64,000 nt of DNA, taken from NCBI GenBank assembly GCA_032164245.1, contig JAVMKO010000002.1, forward strand, positions 182,720,920 through 182,784,919, read 5' to 3'. Both the position numbers and the translations under genes were made by a program. This document shows, one piece after another, positions 1 to 11,606 of the stretch. This stretch comes from Sternotherus odoratus. Taxonomy: Eukaryota > Chordata > Testudines > Kinosternidae. The first letter of the stretch is position 1; every line of letters begins with the position of its first letter. The notes below the pieces were generated by a model. It made no database searches. It saw only the letters and a list, made by a program, of their open reading frames with translations, and was not told where the DNA came from.

Positions 1-37
1 CACAAAACGTCTTTATATCCTAAAGTAAAGATGCAGA

Positions 38-162
38 CCGGTGGTTCTCAACCTGTGGCCCATGGGCCACTTGTGGCCCAATAAGCATACAGCTGCTTCC
101 CATGTGACATATAGGTAGAAAATTGGATGTGGCCCACAATGGTAAATAGATTGAGAGCCACT
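38..162. mobile_element. Short non-autonomous hAT element
   Basis: The element opens with ggtggttctcaacc and closes with an imperfect inverse (gattgagagccact), the usual hAT terminal motif. It is flanked by an 8-bp near-perfect target duplication, gatgcaga (30-37) and gatgtaga (163-170). An 8-bp duplication is the hAT signature. At 125 bp it cannot encode a transposase, so it was mobilised in trans. Confidence 0.8.
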
Positions 163-170
163 GATGTAGA

Positions 171-1080
171 CAATAGGAAATGCTAGCAAAGCAAAAACAT
201 GGTCCAGGCCATCCTCACTTACAGCAGCACAGCTGGAATGAGAACCTTGTTAGAGCTCTCTAGTGGAGGATATGAATGCAAAGAGTGAAGAACTGTCCAC
301 TCAAATGGACAATCTGCAATTTGCTATGCTACCTAAGGATAGAAAATTAGACCAAACAGAAAATTAGACCAAATAGTGTACAAGGAAAAAAGCGTTAGCA
401 ATCTGAGTCATTTTAGCCGTCCACAAACTGGAAAAGTAAAATACAGATTTTGGATTGAGCAGGAAAAAAATTACTAGTAATTCAATTAAAGACTTTGGGC
501 CTGATTCTGGGTTCTAATACACTAGGCCCTGAAACGCTCCTATTCCTACTCCTGTACATTAGCCCATGAAATACTTAGAAACAGTCATCTGAGAATAATC
601 TTGGCAACATTTGATCCAGCTACCCCAGTTGGTCACTGACATCAAGATTGGCCCTTAGGCCCTCATCCAAAACTCCCTGAAGTCCCTGAAGAGATTTCTA
701 TTGATCTTAATGGCCTTTGGATCAGGTCCTTAATGTTTAATTGACATTGTAATATATGTTACCTTAATACATGTTAAAATCCTGTTTTAAAAAAAATTAA
801 GAGAAACACTGAAGTGGGTGTAAATTCTTGGCTAAAGAATCAGATTCAATTTTTATGTCAATGGAATTACTGTAGTCTCTATCTCTTAGAAAGGTTACAA
901 AAAATCCAAAACAAGCTGCACCACTATGGCACCCTATCGATATCTGTGATCAATACATTTACTTTCAATAAAGAAATAAGAAACTTAAATGACAGGTAAA
1001 ATCTGAAGATCAAATAATTATTAAAGCCAATTAGTCCTGGATCTTGACCAGAGCTCTGAAAATAATTGATTTTTCAGTTT
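171..1080. other. No gene seen; traces of an old amniote repeat
   Basis: AT-rich sequence without a convincing reading frame. Phrases such as gcctgattctggg (near 500) and ggatcaggtcct (near 720) belong to a very common diverged amniote repeat, but its boundaries cannot be drawn. Confidence 0.5.
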
Positions 1081-1480
1081 GTTTGCAATTCCAAAAAAAA
1101 AAAGGGAAAAGAAAAATTCATGTGCAGTCAACCCCCCAAATTTTATTTTATTTGGTGAAAAAATGATTTTGGGTCAATCTACAGCTTTTGTTTGACCCAA
1201 AAACATTTGGTTTCAGGTGTGAGCTCTTTATTTTATTTTACTATTTTTATTATTAAATTGAAGGAAATTTCAAAATGAAAAGTCATTCTGAACTGAAAAA
1301 TTGAAACATTTTGTTTTGAAAATCTCTAAATGAAACCAATCAATTTTTTTAAGTTTGTTTGATTGTTCTGTTTTGCTGTGAAACAATTGAGGGAAATCAA
1401 CACTGATTTGCAAAATGTTTCAGTTACCCCAAATCTGCATATTTTCACCAAAAAAGTTTTGATAAAAAAATTTCACCCAG
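1081..1480. repeat. AT-rich interspersed repeat
   Basis: Runs built from words such as aaaatgaaa, gaaattttc and ttttgaaaatc that are close to their own reverse complements. Similar sequence recurs at 5521-5665, 31860-32420 and 38690-38960. I recognise the texture as a dispersed turtle repeat but cannot assign its class. Confidence 0.45.
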
Positions 1481-1865
1481 CATTAAGCCTAACATAAAAT
1501 GAGAAAGTGCTCCTCTCAAAATGCACAAAAAGGATCCTGAATGCACATTGCAAAATAAATATATAGTTACATATCCACATCATCCCCAAAAAATGGCTGA
1601 TTAGGTAAAGAAAATCCAGGCAGGCATACTGCTCCTGGACTCTGAATGATCTGTATGTCCAAACCAGTTCTCTAAAATAACCAATGAATCTATGTAATCA
1701 TCAAGAGGCATGGTATTTATTATTTATTTCCATAAGTAATGGAAATAGATGTAGTATTCTGTAAAGCCAAATTAAGAGGGCAAAGGAAGATACTGACAAA
1801 GGGCACACATGTCATCATACTGTAGTAGATTGACCCCTTCTAAATATAATCTATGAGGATAAATA
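1481..1865. other. Nothing recognisable
   Basis: AT-rich non-coding sequence with no repeat or gene signature that I can support. Confidence 0.5.
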
Positions 1866-2282
1866 CTTAGGTGCTCAGAGGAACAAATTGATGAATTAAA
1901 CAGAACACATTTTGGAACAAATTGATAAATTAAACAGTAATAAGTCACCAGAACCAGATGATATTCATTCAGGAATGTTGAAGGAACTCAAATATAAAAT
2001 TGCAGAACTACTAACTGTAGTATGTAACCTATAATTTAAATCAAGCTCTATACCAGATGGTCAGATGATGATCAGCTGTGGATAGTTAATGTAGCACCAA
2101 TTTTTTTAAAAGTCCCCTCCCCCCAGGTGATCCTGGCAATTACACGTGAGTAAGCCTAACTTCAGAATCAGGCAAATTGGTTGAAACTATAGTAAAGAAC
2201 AGAATTATCGGACACATAAATTAACACAATATGTTGGAGAAGAGTCAATAGGGCTTTTGTAAAGAGAAATCATGTTTAATCA
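1866..2282 (+). mobile_element. CR1/L2-group LINE, 5' piece (interrupted)
   Basis: Translation around 1920-2040 gives the stretch before the RT palm typical of these LINEs (SNKSPEPDDIHSGMLKELK), and 2250-2280 reads GFCKEKSCLI. The next expected residues, TNLLEFFEGI, appear only at about 3796, so this piece and 3796-4590 are one LINE copy interrupted by a CR1. The frame is shifted and it is a dead copy. Confidence 0.75.
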
Positions 2283-3795
2283 TGCTATGTTGTGATTGGA
2301 ATAAAGGAGATGTAGTGGGATAACGCACAACTGGAGCACTATCTTGGATGGGTATAAACTTCCCAGGAAGGACAGGCGAGGAAGAAAAGTTGGAGGAGTT
2401 GCACTGTATGTAAGAGGGTAGTATGATTGCTCAGAGGTCCACTATGAAACTAGAGAAAAGCCTGTTGAGAGTCTTTGGGTTAAGTTTAGAGATGAGAGCA
2501 ACAAGGATGATGTCGTGGTGAGCATCAGCTCTAGATCACCAGACCAGGAGGATGAGGTAGATGAGGCTTTCTTCAGACAACTAACAAAAGTTTCCAAATC
2601 ACAGGCCCTAGGTTTCATGGGGGACTTCAATCACCCTGACATCTACTGGGCGGTATATCACATCCACCTTGATTTTAGCAAAGATTTAGATACAGTCTCC
2701 CATAGTATTCTTGCCAGCAAGTTAAAAATGGATGGATTGGATTAATACACTATAAGGTGGATAGAAATCTGGCTTGATCATCAGGCTCAATGGGTAATTA
2801 TCAACAACCTGATGTCTTTTTGTCTGCCGGTATTAAGCGGAGTGCCCGAGGGATCTGTCCTGGGGCCAGTTTTGTTCACCATCCTCATTAATGATCAGGG
2901 TGATGAGATGGTTTGCACCCTCAGCAAGTTCATGGATGACACTAAGCTGGAGAAGAGGTAGATACGCTGAAGGGTAGGAATAGAGTGCAGAGTGACCTAG
3001 ACAAATTTGAGGATTGGGCTATCCTGATGAGTTCAACCAGGACACGAGAAGGGTCCTGCATTTAAGAGGGAAGAATCCCATGCACTGCTACAGGCTGAGG
3101 ACTGACTGACTAAACAGCAGTTCAGCAGAAAAGGACCTCAGGATTAGAGTGGATGAGAAGCTGGATATGAGTCAACAGCGTGTCCTTGTTGCCAAGAAGG
3201 CTAATGGCATTCCTACATTAGTAGGAACATTGCCTACAGATTGGGGGCAGTGATTATTCCCCTCTATTCGGCACTGGTGAGGGCACATTTGGAGTACTGC
3301 ATCCAGTTTTTGGGGGCCCACCTCAGATAGGATGTGGACAATTTGGAGAGAGTCCAGCGGAGGGCAATGAAAATGATTAGGGGTCTGAGGCACATGATTT
3401 ATGAGGAAAGGCTGAGGGAACTGGGTTTATTTAGTCTAAAGAAGAGAAGAGTATGGGGGGATTTGACAGCATCCTTCAGATACCTGAAGGAAGTTCCAAA
3501 GAGGATGGAGCTAGGATGTTCTCAGTGGTGGCAGATGACAGAACAAGGAGCAATGGTCTCAAGTCGAAGTACGGGAGGTCTAAGTTGGATATTAGGAAAA
3601 TTATTTCATAAGGAGGGCGGTGAAGCACTGGAATGGGTTACCTAGGGAGATGGTGGAATCTCTATCCTTAGAGGTTTTTAAGACCCAGCTTGAAAAAGCA
3701 TTGGCCAGGATGATTTAATTGCGATTGGTCCTGCTTTTAGCGGGGGTTGGACTAGATGACCTCCTGAGATCTCTTCCAACCTAATCTTCTATGCT
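2283..3795 (+). mobile_element. CR1 LINE inserted into an older LINE
   Basis: Endonuclease residues are visible at 2515-2660 (SRSPDQEDEVDEAF, then MGDFNHPDIYW). They jump directly to RT motif A sequence (LDFSKDLDTVSHS, 2670-2705), so an internal segment has been deleted. Motif B (SGVPEGSVLGPVLF, about 2838-2880) and motif C (FMDDTKLE, about 2930-2955) follow. The 3' part reads as the CR1 C-terminus and ends in the CR1 tail (gacctcctgagatctcttcc, then cttctatgcttc). Multiple stops and frameshifts make it non-functional. Confidence 0.85.
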
Positions 3796-4590
3796 TCACC
3801 AATCTATTAGAATTCTTTGAGGGTATTAAGAAACATGTGAACAAGGATGATCCAATGGATATAGTGTATTTGGACTTTCAGGAAGGCTTTGAAAGGAGCA
3901 CTCACCAGAGGCTTATAAGCAAAGTAAGCAGCCATGAGATAAGAGGAAAGGTCTTCTCATGGATCAGTAACTGGTTAAAACATAGGAAACAAAGGATAGA
4001 AATAAATGTTCAGTGTTCATAGTGGAGAGAGGTAAATAGCAGGATCCCCCAAGGATCTGAACTGGGATCTGTGCTGTTCAACATATTCAGAAATGATCTG
4101 GAAAGGGGGCAGGGTAAGCAGTAAGGTGGCAAAGTTTTCAGGCAATACAAAATTACTCAGGATAGGTAGGATAGGTAGGTCCAGAGTAGATTCTGAAGAG
4201 TTACAAAGGGATCTCACCAAACTGGTTGATAGGACAAGAAAATGGCAGATGAAATTCCACGTTGATAAAAGCACACTGGAAAATATAATCCCAATTACAC
4301 ATGCAAAATGATGGGGTCTACGTTAGCTGTTATCACTCAAGAAAGAGGTCTTGGAGTCATTGTGGATAGTTCTCTGAAAACATCTGCTCAATGTGCAGCA
4401 GCAAGCATAAAAGCTAATAGAATGGTAGGAACCATTAGCAAAGGGATAATATATAAATCCATGGTACACACATACCTTGGCTACTGTATGCAGTTCTGGT
4501 TGCTCCATCCCAAAAATGATATATTTACATTGGAAAAAGTACAGAGAAAGGCAACAAAAATGAGTAGGTATGGAAATAAACAATAGGGTA
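3796..4590 (+). mobile_element. CR1/L2-group LINE, 3' piece (interrupted)
   Basis: Continues the LINE of 1866-2282. It reads TNLLEFFEGI, then MDIVYLDFQEGFERSTHQRL (RT motif A region, about 3850-3915) and [17 protein letters not shown] (motif B, about 4037-4090). The C-terminal part reads GVIVDSSLKTSAQCAAASIK (4340-4410) and LEKVQRKATKM. Several frames are needed, so it is a pseudogene. The same family recurs on the minus strand at 11985-12895, 61560-61935 and 62398-64000. Confidence 0.8.
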
Positions 4591-4669
4591 ATATGAGTGG
4601 CTACACTGCTATTTTTAGCACTTTAGCTTGAAGAGAATTAGTATGGGTATATCTATGCAATTGGGAATC

Positions 4670-4792
4670 TAGGGTGACCAGATAATAAGTGAAAAATATA
4701 GGGATGAGGGTATAGGATAATAGTCGCCTACATAAGACAAAGCCCCAAATGTCGTGACTGTCCCTATAAAATTGGGACATCTGGTCACCCTA
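4670..4792. mobile_element. Short hAT element with perfect TIRs and TSD
   Basis: Bounded by perfect 14-bp inverted repeats (tagggtgaccagat / atctggtcacccta) and a perfect 8-bp target duplication, tgggaatc, at 4662-4669 and 4793-4800. The 8-bp duplication places it in hAT even though the outer TA could suggest mariner. At 123 bp it is non-autonomous. I recognise the internal sequence as an abundant turtle repeat. Confidence 0.9.
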
Positions 4793-4800
4793 TGGGAATC

Positions 4801-5520
4801 ACATGCTCAGCTCTCAATGTACACATAGCCAACATTTACCTGGCCAAAAAAAAAAAAGTTGTTGGTTTTAACTTATAAAGACCTCACTAAGTAACCTTGG
4901 ACTATGCTTCTTAAGAGTTACCTCTCTTCACTCATGCCAGACACCAGAGATACTAAAGCTGGAACCCTCAGTTTTAAAAAGGGGAGATCAGTGGTACAGC
5001 TTTCTCTACTGCAGCCCTTAGCTCCGGAACAAGCTCCTTGCTCACGAATTTGTGAAGTTCAGGTCACAATGCAATTCACTGCTCTTTGTGCCGGCTGCTG
5101 CAGAAGGTTTTATGGGGGTTATGTAATCTGCTAAACAGTACTGGACAAAGGTTATGTTTCAAGAGATTGGTGAAAAGGAACCAAGGGCTCAGGAATGAAA
5201 GCTGAGGCAGCATGAAACATTGGCCTCTCAGAATATTTTTAAGAAATGCTGTTTCCTACAATTCTGCCACATCACTAATTGCTGATGAAATATAATGACA
5301 GCAGTACAGGGTAGATCTGGGAGTGAGAGGGGAGTTCTGTGTTTTGCTAGCTCTTTGATTTGATTTAGTGATTTATGGCAGGGGCATCTACAGCCTTGAA
5401 TTTTACTTTTGTATAGCTTGAGTAAATAAGACTGCCTAAAGAGTTATTAGTGGAATGACCAAAATGGGTAGGAAGTGTAATAACTAGTGCAAAACCAGTA
5501 TTATCAGAAAGATTGGAGGT
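4801..5520. other. Nothing recognisable
   Basis: Includes a short oligo-A run at about 4846-4857. Open frames here are under 80 codons with no family resemblance. Confidence 0.5.
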
Positions 5521-5665
5521 GACCACCAAAAAAAATTGCACAAAAATTTTCAATGAAAGTGAACATTTTTCATTTTTGTGCAGTTTTCTCTGGAAATATT
5601 TAGATTTTTGTCAATAAACCAAAAAACACAAAAAATTATTTGATGAAAATCAAAATGTTCTACAA
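5521..5665. repeat. AT-rich interspersed repeat
   Basis: Same oligo-A/oligo-T palindromic texture as 1081-1480 (gaacatttttcatttttg, then tgatgaaaatcaaaatg). Class unknown. Confidence 0.4.
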
Positions 5666-7240
5666 AAATTACCAGTTAGTTGAAAAGCTATTTTTGCCAG
5701 AAATATATATATATATATTGAGGAAACCCCTTTAGGAAAGATATTTTTAGAGTAGACTGTGACCATCCTGCCCAAAATAGTCAACAACCCAGTCCCTGTG
5801 TGATCACTTAAAATAGGAGAGTGTATTCTGAGAAACTTCTCAGTTACCACACTATGTCCTCCACCAAAAGCAGAGAACATTTTTACGTACTGCAAGACTT
5901 TCTTTTGAAAACTGATAATATCATCCTCATTTTGCAAATGTGATGTGAAAGGCACACATCGCATATTAATCAAACCTTAATTCTGTCTTTAGGGGCACAC
6001 AATACATTTGTGAAGCTGATATTACTAATAAATGATACAATTCCTCTAGCAACTTCTGCATCTTAAGAAAAATTTTCAAAAATGGCAAATAATATCACTT
6101 CCGAAAGCAATGCTGCAAGCACCGATAGGAAACATTTTTACAAGCTATAACCACTTCCTTTTTTAAATAGAAATAATTTACCCTTATTTTAATTTCCAAG
6201 GGGAAAAACGCAATAAGTATGTCAATTTCTGACTAGATTGTCACCAGTGGTGCTCTAAAATTAGGTCATGTAGCAATCAGTGACATCTGAGAGAGTGCAA
6301 AATATTACAGACATAAAAGAGGTCTTTGCTCTTCACTCCAGTATAGAGTGAGGCAACTGTCGCCTGACTGCTATGTGTGTGTCACTTCATTGTATTTATA
6401 GAATTTTATTGCAATTCATCAATGTTTCATTGTTTCTCTTGTTTTAGTTTTGCCATGGGAATAAGGCTGCATATTTTATTCCTGGTGTTGCGGTACAGTA
6501 AGTGTACTGTACTTTTTATTTTGCATCTTTTGTGTAGCATTGTTAGAGATCCCTTGACTACCTGTGAGAAAAAGAAGAGCCAGCTCATTAAAGTGCAATA
6601 TCTGGGTGATCCTATTGCCTTGTGCCAGTGCAATTCCCTAACATACAGGCGAGAGTATCTGATTCTGATTGATACCTGGTCAGCAAGAGCTGGGAGCAAC
6701 ACTGCTTAATCCATTAAGGGAATGATGCATTGCTATCTCTCTAACTCTGGCAGGCAGACTCATGGTGCCCTGTTGCCTTGCACCAAACAAAATCATGTCA
6801 CGTCCAAAACTGTCTTCTGTAAAGGGAAAGGTTGCCATGATCCAAGGAGCCATAACAGAAAAGCAAGGTGAAAAATTGTACAATATTCCAAACTGTTATA
6901 GATTTCTGTTACTGCAACTGAGAAGCTACAGTATAGATGAAGAGGCACTTTTGCTCTCAAGTCTATTTACAGGTGCTTATAATATTATTCTGAAAGATTT
7001 TCTCATTTGGACTGAAATTTTTCATGTATGTTCTTAGTCCAAAGTTTACTATTCTTTTGGTGAAGAATTTACAATAAAATTTAACTTCATCAGCTTTTCC
7101 TTTCAAAAAGGTGTCTTCTGAATTTGAAAGAAAATGTTCTGGTAGTTTTGCGCACTGCTGGCTCCAAACAACATTTCATTTGCAAACTTCACATTATACA
7201 CATGTATAGTCATCAGGAAGGAATGTGTAGCTTGCCAAAT
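5666..7240. other. Nothing recognisable
   Basis: AT-rich non-coding sequence with a short (TA)n run near 5705-5720. Frames at 6377-6709 and 6762-7037 show no domain or known family. Confidence 0.5.
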
Positions 7241-7243
7241 TTA

Positions 7244-7545
7244 GGGCTTGCCTACCTGGGGACAGTCAGGAACATTAATCCAAATGAACTAAAGGTGTGA
7301 ATTCAAAGTAGATTAATTAAACTGCATTAAAACACTGTGTGAATGTTCTTATTCAGAGTTATAGTAGCCTTTTCAGTTTAGCTTGATTCATGAATTTTGT
7401 ATTCACGAAGTGAATTAAGCTAAATGGAATCATGGCCGCTTTCATTCTAAATAAGAGCATCCACTTAGGTTAATGCAGTTTGAATAATCCACTTTGAAAG
7501 TTCATTTGGATTATCTTTCCTCACTGTCCCCAGGTAGACAAGCCT
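7244..7545. mobile_element. Palindromic TIR element, possibly PIF/Harbinger-type
   Basis: The ends are long inverted repeats: ggcttgcctacctggggaca at the left, and the inverse of a right end that differs at one of these 20 bases. The inner arms are also roughly inverted around about 7400 (gaattttgtattcacgaagtgaattaag lies at the centre). Flanking tta at 7241-7243 and 7546-7548 fits a 3-bp TWA duplication, which is why PIF/Harbinger is suggested; the superfamily is not proven. No transposase is encoded in its 302 bp. Confidence 0.7.
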
Positions 7546-7599
7546 TTAGAAGCAATGGATGAGAAACAGAGGCATTACTGTGTGAAAACAACATATAGC

Positions 7600-7800
7600 G
7601 CCCAATTCCACAAGGTATTACATTGAGTGGTAACTGAGGGTGCTTAGCACACTGCAGGATCTGGTCCACAGTGCATTTTTATTTAATTATTTATTTAATA
7701 TTTGTGTTACCATCATGCCTGAGTGCCCTAGACTTGGACCATTGTGCTAGGACCTGTACAAACACAGAAGAAAAAGATGGTCTGTCGCACAAAGAGTTTC
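7600..7800. repeat. Old MIR/L2-tail-like dispersed repeat
   Basis: Contains ggtgcttagcac and ggatctggtcc, then ttatttatttaatatttg and ccattgtgctaggacctgta. This resembles the L2-type tail found on CORE-SINEs and many old amniote repeats. Boundaries are approximate. Confidence 0.5.
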
Positions 7801-8013
7801 ATTTTCCTGGCTGATTTGAGGCCCCAAGCCATCAAAACACTTAACCCTGTACATAACTTTGAAGTCAGTGGGTCTACTCATGTTTAAATGCTTTCCTGGT
7901 TCAAGCTTAAGATTCTGATCCCGCTCTTTGAAGTTACTTGAAAGATTCGCTGGGCATTGAATTGGGCCCTTAATGCATATCAGGGCCTGATCTTGAGAGG
8001 TACTGAGCTCCTC

Positions 8014-8307
8014 ATAACACCAGGAGGTAGCGAAGCTGTCTCTCTCTACTAATGGTTGTAATTGTATATGCATGTTATTGGCCTCATTCTCATGAGGATT
8101 GTTAAGGAGTGGGATCTCAGTCTGACTAATAGACACCCATACTGTAAGTGGGCCACATGCTAAATGTCCCTGTAGGCTACTGGAAGACTGGTTGTAGAAA
8201 TTAATGTCTCCCAGTTGCCTCACTTGCGGACTCATGACTGTAAATTGTCTATTTGGCCCTCACTGACTAGGCAGCTGGAAGTATATGTTAAACAGGAGAA
8301 ACAGGTA
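8014..8307. repeat. Unnamed ~290-bp repeat, copy 1
   Basis: Aligns from end to end in the same orientation with 11607-11897, at roughly 85% identity by eye. Shared blocks include gtgggccacatgctaaatgt and ctcatgaggattgttaagga. No coding signal. I cannot place it in a known family. Confidence 0.75.
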
Positions 8308-8848
8308 CTGAGCATCTACAGCTCATAGTGAAGAAAATGGGATTTGTGGGCCTTCAGCCCCTCTCACGATTGGGCCCTAATAGTATACGCACAGTATAAT
8401 AAGCACAGATGTATTTAAAAATCCTGATTAAATAGGGAATTTGCAAATCTGCACGAACACATGCAACTAATTAGTGTTTTTCATTTTAAATTGCTTTTAA
8501 CTAGCATTAGGGATTATTTTCACTTCTTTTCCTTTTTATTTATGTTTTTAAACCAATGAAATTATACTGAAAAGAATATAAATGTTACTACAGCATTATG
8601 ACTGATAATTTACACGTCCCAAAGTCCGGACATTCAAAGTTATGGTTCCCTCAGTACTCAAAACATCCTCATTGCATACTGGTTTAAAAGTAATCCTCAA
8701 ACACTAGTAAAAAATTCTCTATATGTGAAAGGAGGCAAGTTAACATTGCTGTGGGAATCATAACTCTTAATTTCCTCACTCTCCTGAGATGTAAATTCTC
8801 CCTCATGACATTGCATTGACAGTTTTTTGCATGTAATAGATAATGCTT
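8308..8848. other. Nothing recognisable
   Basis: AT-rich non-coding sequence. Confidence 0.5.
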
Positions 8849-8874
8849 TCTTAGCCAAAAGGCCGAGAAGCGAT
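8849..8874 (-). pseudogene. U2 snRNA 5'-end fragment
   Basis: Read on the minus strand, these 26 bases match the first 26 nucleotides of vertebrate U2 snRNA as I know it (atcgcttctcggccttttgg, then ctaaga). The match begins exactly at the U2 5' end (8874) and stops abruptly where U2 would continue tcaag. It lacks the branch-point recognition region, Sm site and 3' stems, so it is not a functional snRNA. A retrotransposed 5' fragment is the likeliest origin. Confidence 0.75.
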
Positions 8875-10690
8875 ACTATACTATATGCAATACTTCCACT
8901 ACATTTTGTAACACTATGTCATTGAGTATGATAAGCACTAGAATTCTAATACCGTATTATTATGGAAAAGACTATAACCAAAGCAGAAACTGAGCTCTTA
9001 TTAATCTATTGTCATGATAAAAAGGGTAGTGAGAATCAGAAGTGACACTAACTCTTTCTATTCTCTTTGCAACGTTTCACTAGCAAACTTATGGTCTCTT
9101 TGGATGCCATATCCATAAGAGCCATCAACAATATTTAGAGCAATTTACTAAGGCTGAGAAAACGATTCTGATAACAATGTGAGGCTGCCAGAACTTGGCA
9201 TATTAGGGTATCTCAAAAGATTGCCAAGGCTGGCATTTTGGCCTGCACTGCCCAAGGCTCTGGAAGACTGACACAAACTAAAAATAGTTGCAAAAGCTAA
9301 AATGTGTTTGTTTTTGAGACACACCTCTCTCTTTCATTAAAATACCACTTGCTTGTCACACAACAAGGGGTTGATGCCACAAGGTGCTAATCATCACCTC
9401 TGAAGAGATGCTGAGCACTGCATAAACTCCATCGGGTTGCATGGTCCTCACATTTTCCACATTCAGACCTTACATACATTCCATTGCCCTCTAGGAGATT
9501 ACTTTCAAGACATATATGGTAGAATTTTCAAAATAATTTTTGAAGTGATTTAGGAACACAAATCCCATGGAAAATCCCTTCCTGTGATCTAAGAGCTGAG
9601 AGGGGCTACGTAAATAGTTTTCAGAAAAATGGAGTCCCTCTTGCACTAACAAAAATACACTCATATGCTTGCACTTCCATTTGCTTAACACAAAACAACT
9701 GGAACACATCCATACTGGTTAATTCTGCATGCTGCACAATCCACCATCTTAAATGGGCAACTATCCAGTTTACATGTGCAAATGTATTATAATTGCAGAG
9801 TCTGTGGGCCTTCAGGTTTTTGATAATTTGAAAATCTGCCCTGTTTATAACAAAACCAATTGTGCCCATGACAGACATGAGTGAATACTACACAAAACAT
9901 TAGAATATTCTTTTTAAATTTTTAAATGGTTTTTTTCTGCCTATTTGTGCCATTTTGTGTTTGCTTTCTGTAAACTTCATGAAATTGGCAAGAATGTCTG
10001 CAGAAAGTGAATTTCAAAGTCAAATGTGCATTTGGGGAAACAAAATTTTTCACACATGCTCATACTCACATCCTCATCCTAACATGGAATAGAAACAATA
10101 CCATGTAACATAAACTGGCCAATCATAATAAACCAGCACAAATCCACACTCATATTCCTTTAGACTGAGAATTGTTCACATTTTAAATAACTTTTTTTTT
10201 CAAAAAGATGACCAAAATATAATTTAATACTTTGGAATATCAAAGAGATTTAAGGAGTTTTCAACATGCTAGTGGACATTCTGCAAGCAGAAAGAGAGAT
10301 TAAATCTAAATTAGTTGGCTAAATTACTCACTGTGAATTATTCACAAAGGTCTACAGCTGAATACAAAGGTTTGGAGAATGAGGGCATCCTCCAATGTAT
10401 ATATTCATTCAATCTGAATGGTGCCAATCTCTCCCTTTGCTTTTTAAATAAAGAACAAAATAAATGTGGTCTGCAATGACAGCTGAAAAGGGAGGGAGAA
10501 TGATGTGCTACTTTGCTCTCTTTGGGTTCTCTTACAAATTCAAATTCCCACACACACACGTCACATGATAGTGGAAAGCTAAATTCCCTTCAGTGGATTT
10601 TTAGAAAATTCCTTCTGGGTGAGACTGGATTCTGTTTCTGCAATACTATCAATGTTAGAATGTATATAACTGCCTTGGGCCAGAATCTGT
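8875..10690. other. Nothing recognisable
   Basis: AT-rich, with oligo-T runs near 9905-9935 and 10190-10200. The frames present (up to 85 codons) show no family resemblance. Confidence 0.5.
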
Positions 10691-10815
10691 AGTCCTCTAG
10701 CACACAAAGGGGCTGGTTTTGCTTCCTGAAGTCAATAGCAAACTCCCATTGACTTCAGAGGTGCAAGATGAAGTCCAAAGCTCCCACAGACTCCAGTGGG
10801 AGTTCACAGGAAATT
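10691..10815. repeat. Old amniote repeat with caatgggag-type core
   Basis: Contains aactcccattgacttcag and ctccagtgggagttcaca, the partly palindromic core of a repeat common in reptiles and birds. Related traces lie at 38940-39030, 41265-41365 and 46610-46680. Confidence 0.5.
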
Positions 10816-11606
10816 ATTTCAGTGGAGAAGCCATTTTCATGGGTTTTGTATGTCTGAGACACAGGCAAACTATATCACAGTGTCAGTTTCTACAGTCCCA
10901 GCTGTAACAGGATAAGTACTGTATTTGACAAATATTAGTATTTCAATAGCCTATAACTCCCAGCATCAGAAAAAAATGTTTAAAATATTTTCTTTTGTGC
11001 TAAGACACAAACAAAACACAGATTTCTCCCCTCCACTCAGCAACCACAGAAGAAAAATAGCAAAGTAAACTATTTTTGAAAAGCAGATGCAACTTCATTT
11101 TTCACAAACTTTTCTCAAATGCTGATCCACACAGTTCTAGTTGCTCTTTGTTGGGCAGCTGCCGAGTCATCACAGTGACTGACATCTTTTTTCCCCAAAT
11201 ACTTTTAGCTTTAAAAAAATGCTTATTTGGTGCATCACTAGCAGCTTTTCAATTTCCTGGAGACCATGCCCTGCAGACCTCTGAAGTAGAATTAGAACTT
11301 TTCCTTGCCAAGAGGAACAGGGCCTCCATTTATTATTTTTACGGTGTCTGTTTTCCCTGTCTCCTCTGGAACAACATAAGAGTAGATGTCAGTTACAAAG
11401 CAGGGCCACAGCTGAGCCTTCTCTCTTTCTGTTCCTTTTCCCCTCTATCTGCAGCCATAGCATTGTATATAGCAGCAGTTAATGGCGTATTAGTAGAAAC
11501 CTGTAATTATATCTCCCCTGCACTCCTCATTCAGCTACTAGAACCTTTTACTCTTTCTTTTCCCTCTAGGATTCTGTCTGATATGACCATGGATCTGTTG
11601 CTCTTC
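10816..11606. other. No supported gene; 189-codon open frame without homology
   Basis: A plus-strand frame (11076-11645) stays open, but its end runs into the dispersed repeat at 11607 and the protein has no recognisable domain. The composition is pyrimidine-rich. I treat it as chance. Confidence 0.5.

Noticed and set aside
4670..4792. Tc1/mariner element, because of the terminal TA
   Set aside because: The true flanking duplication is the 8-bp tgggaatc, which indicates hAT; the TA belongs to the inverted repeat.
7747..8235. 162-codon minus-strand frame
   Set aside because: Lies within two dispersed repeats (7600-7800 and 8014-8307), and the homologous copy at 11607 does not keep the frame open.
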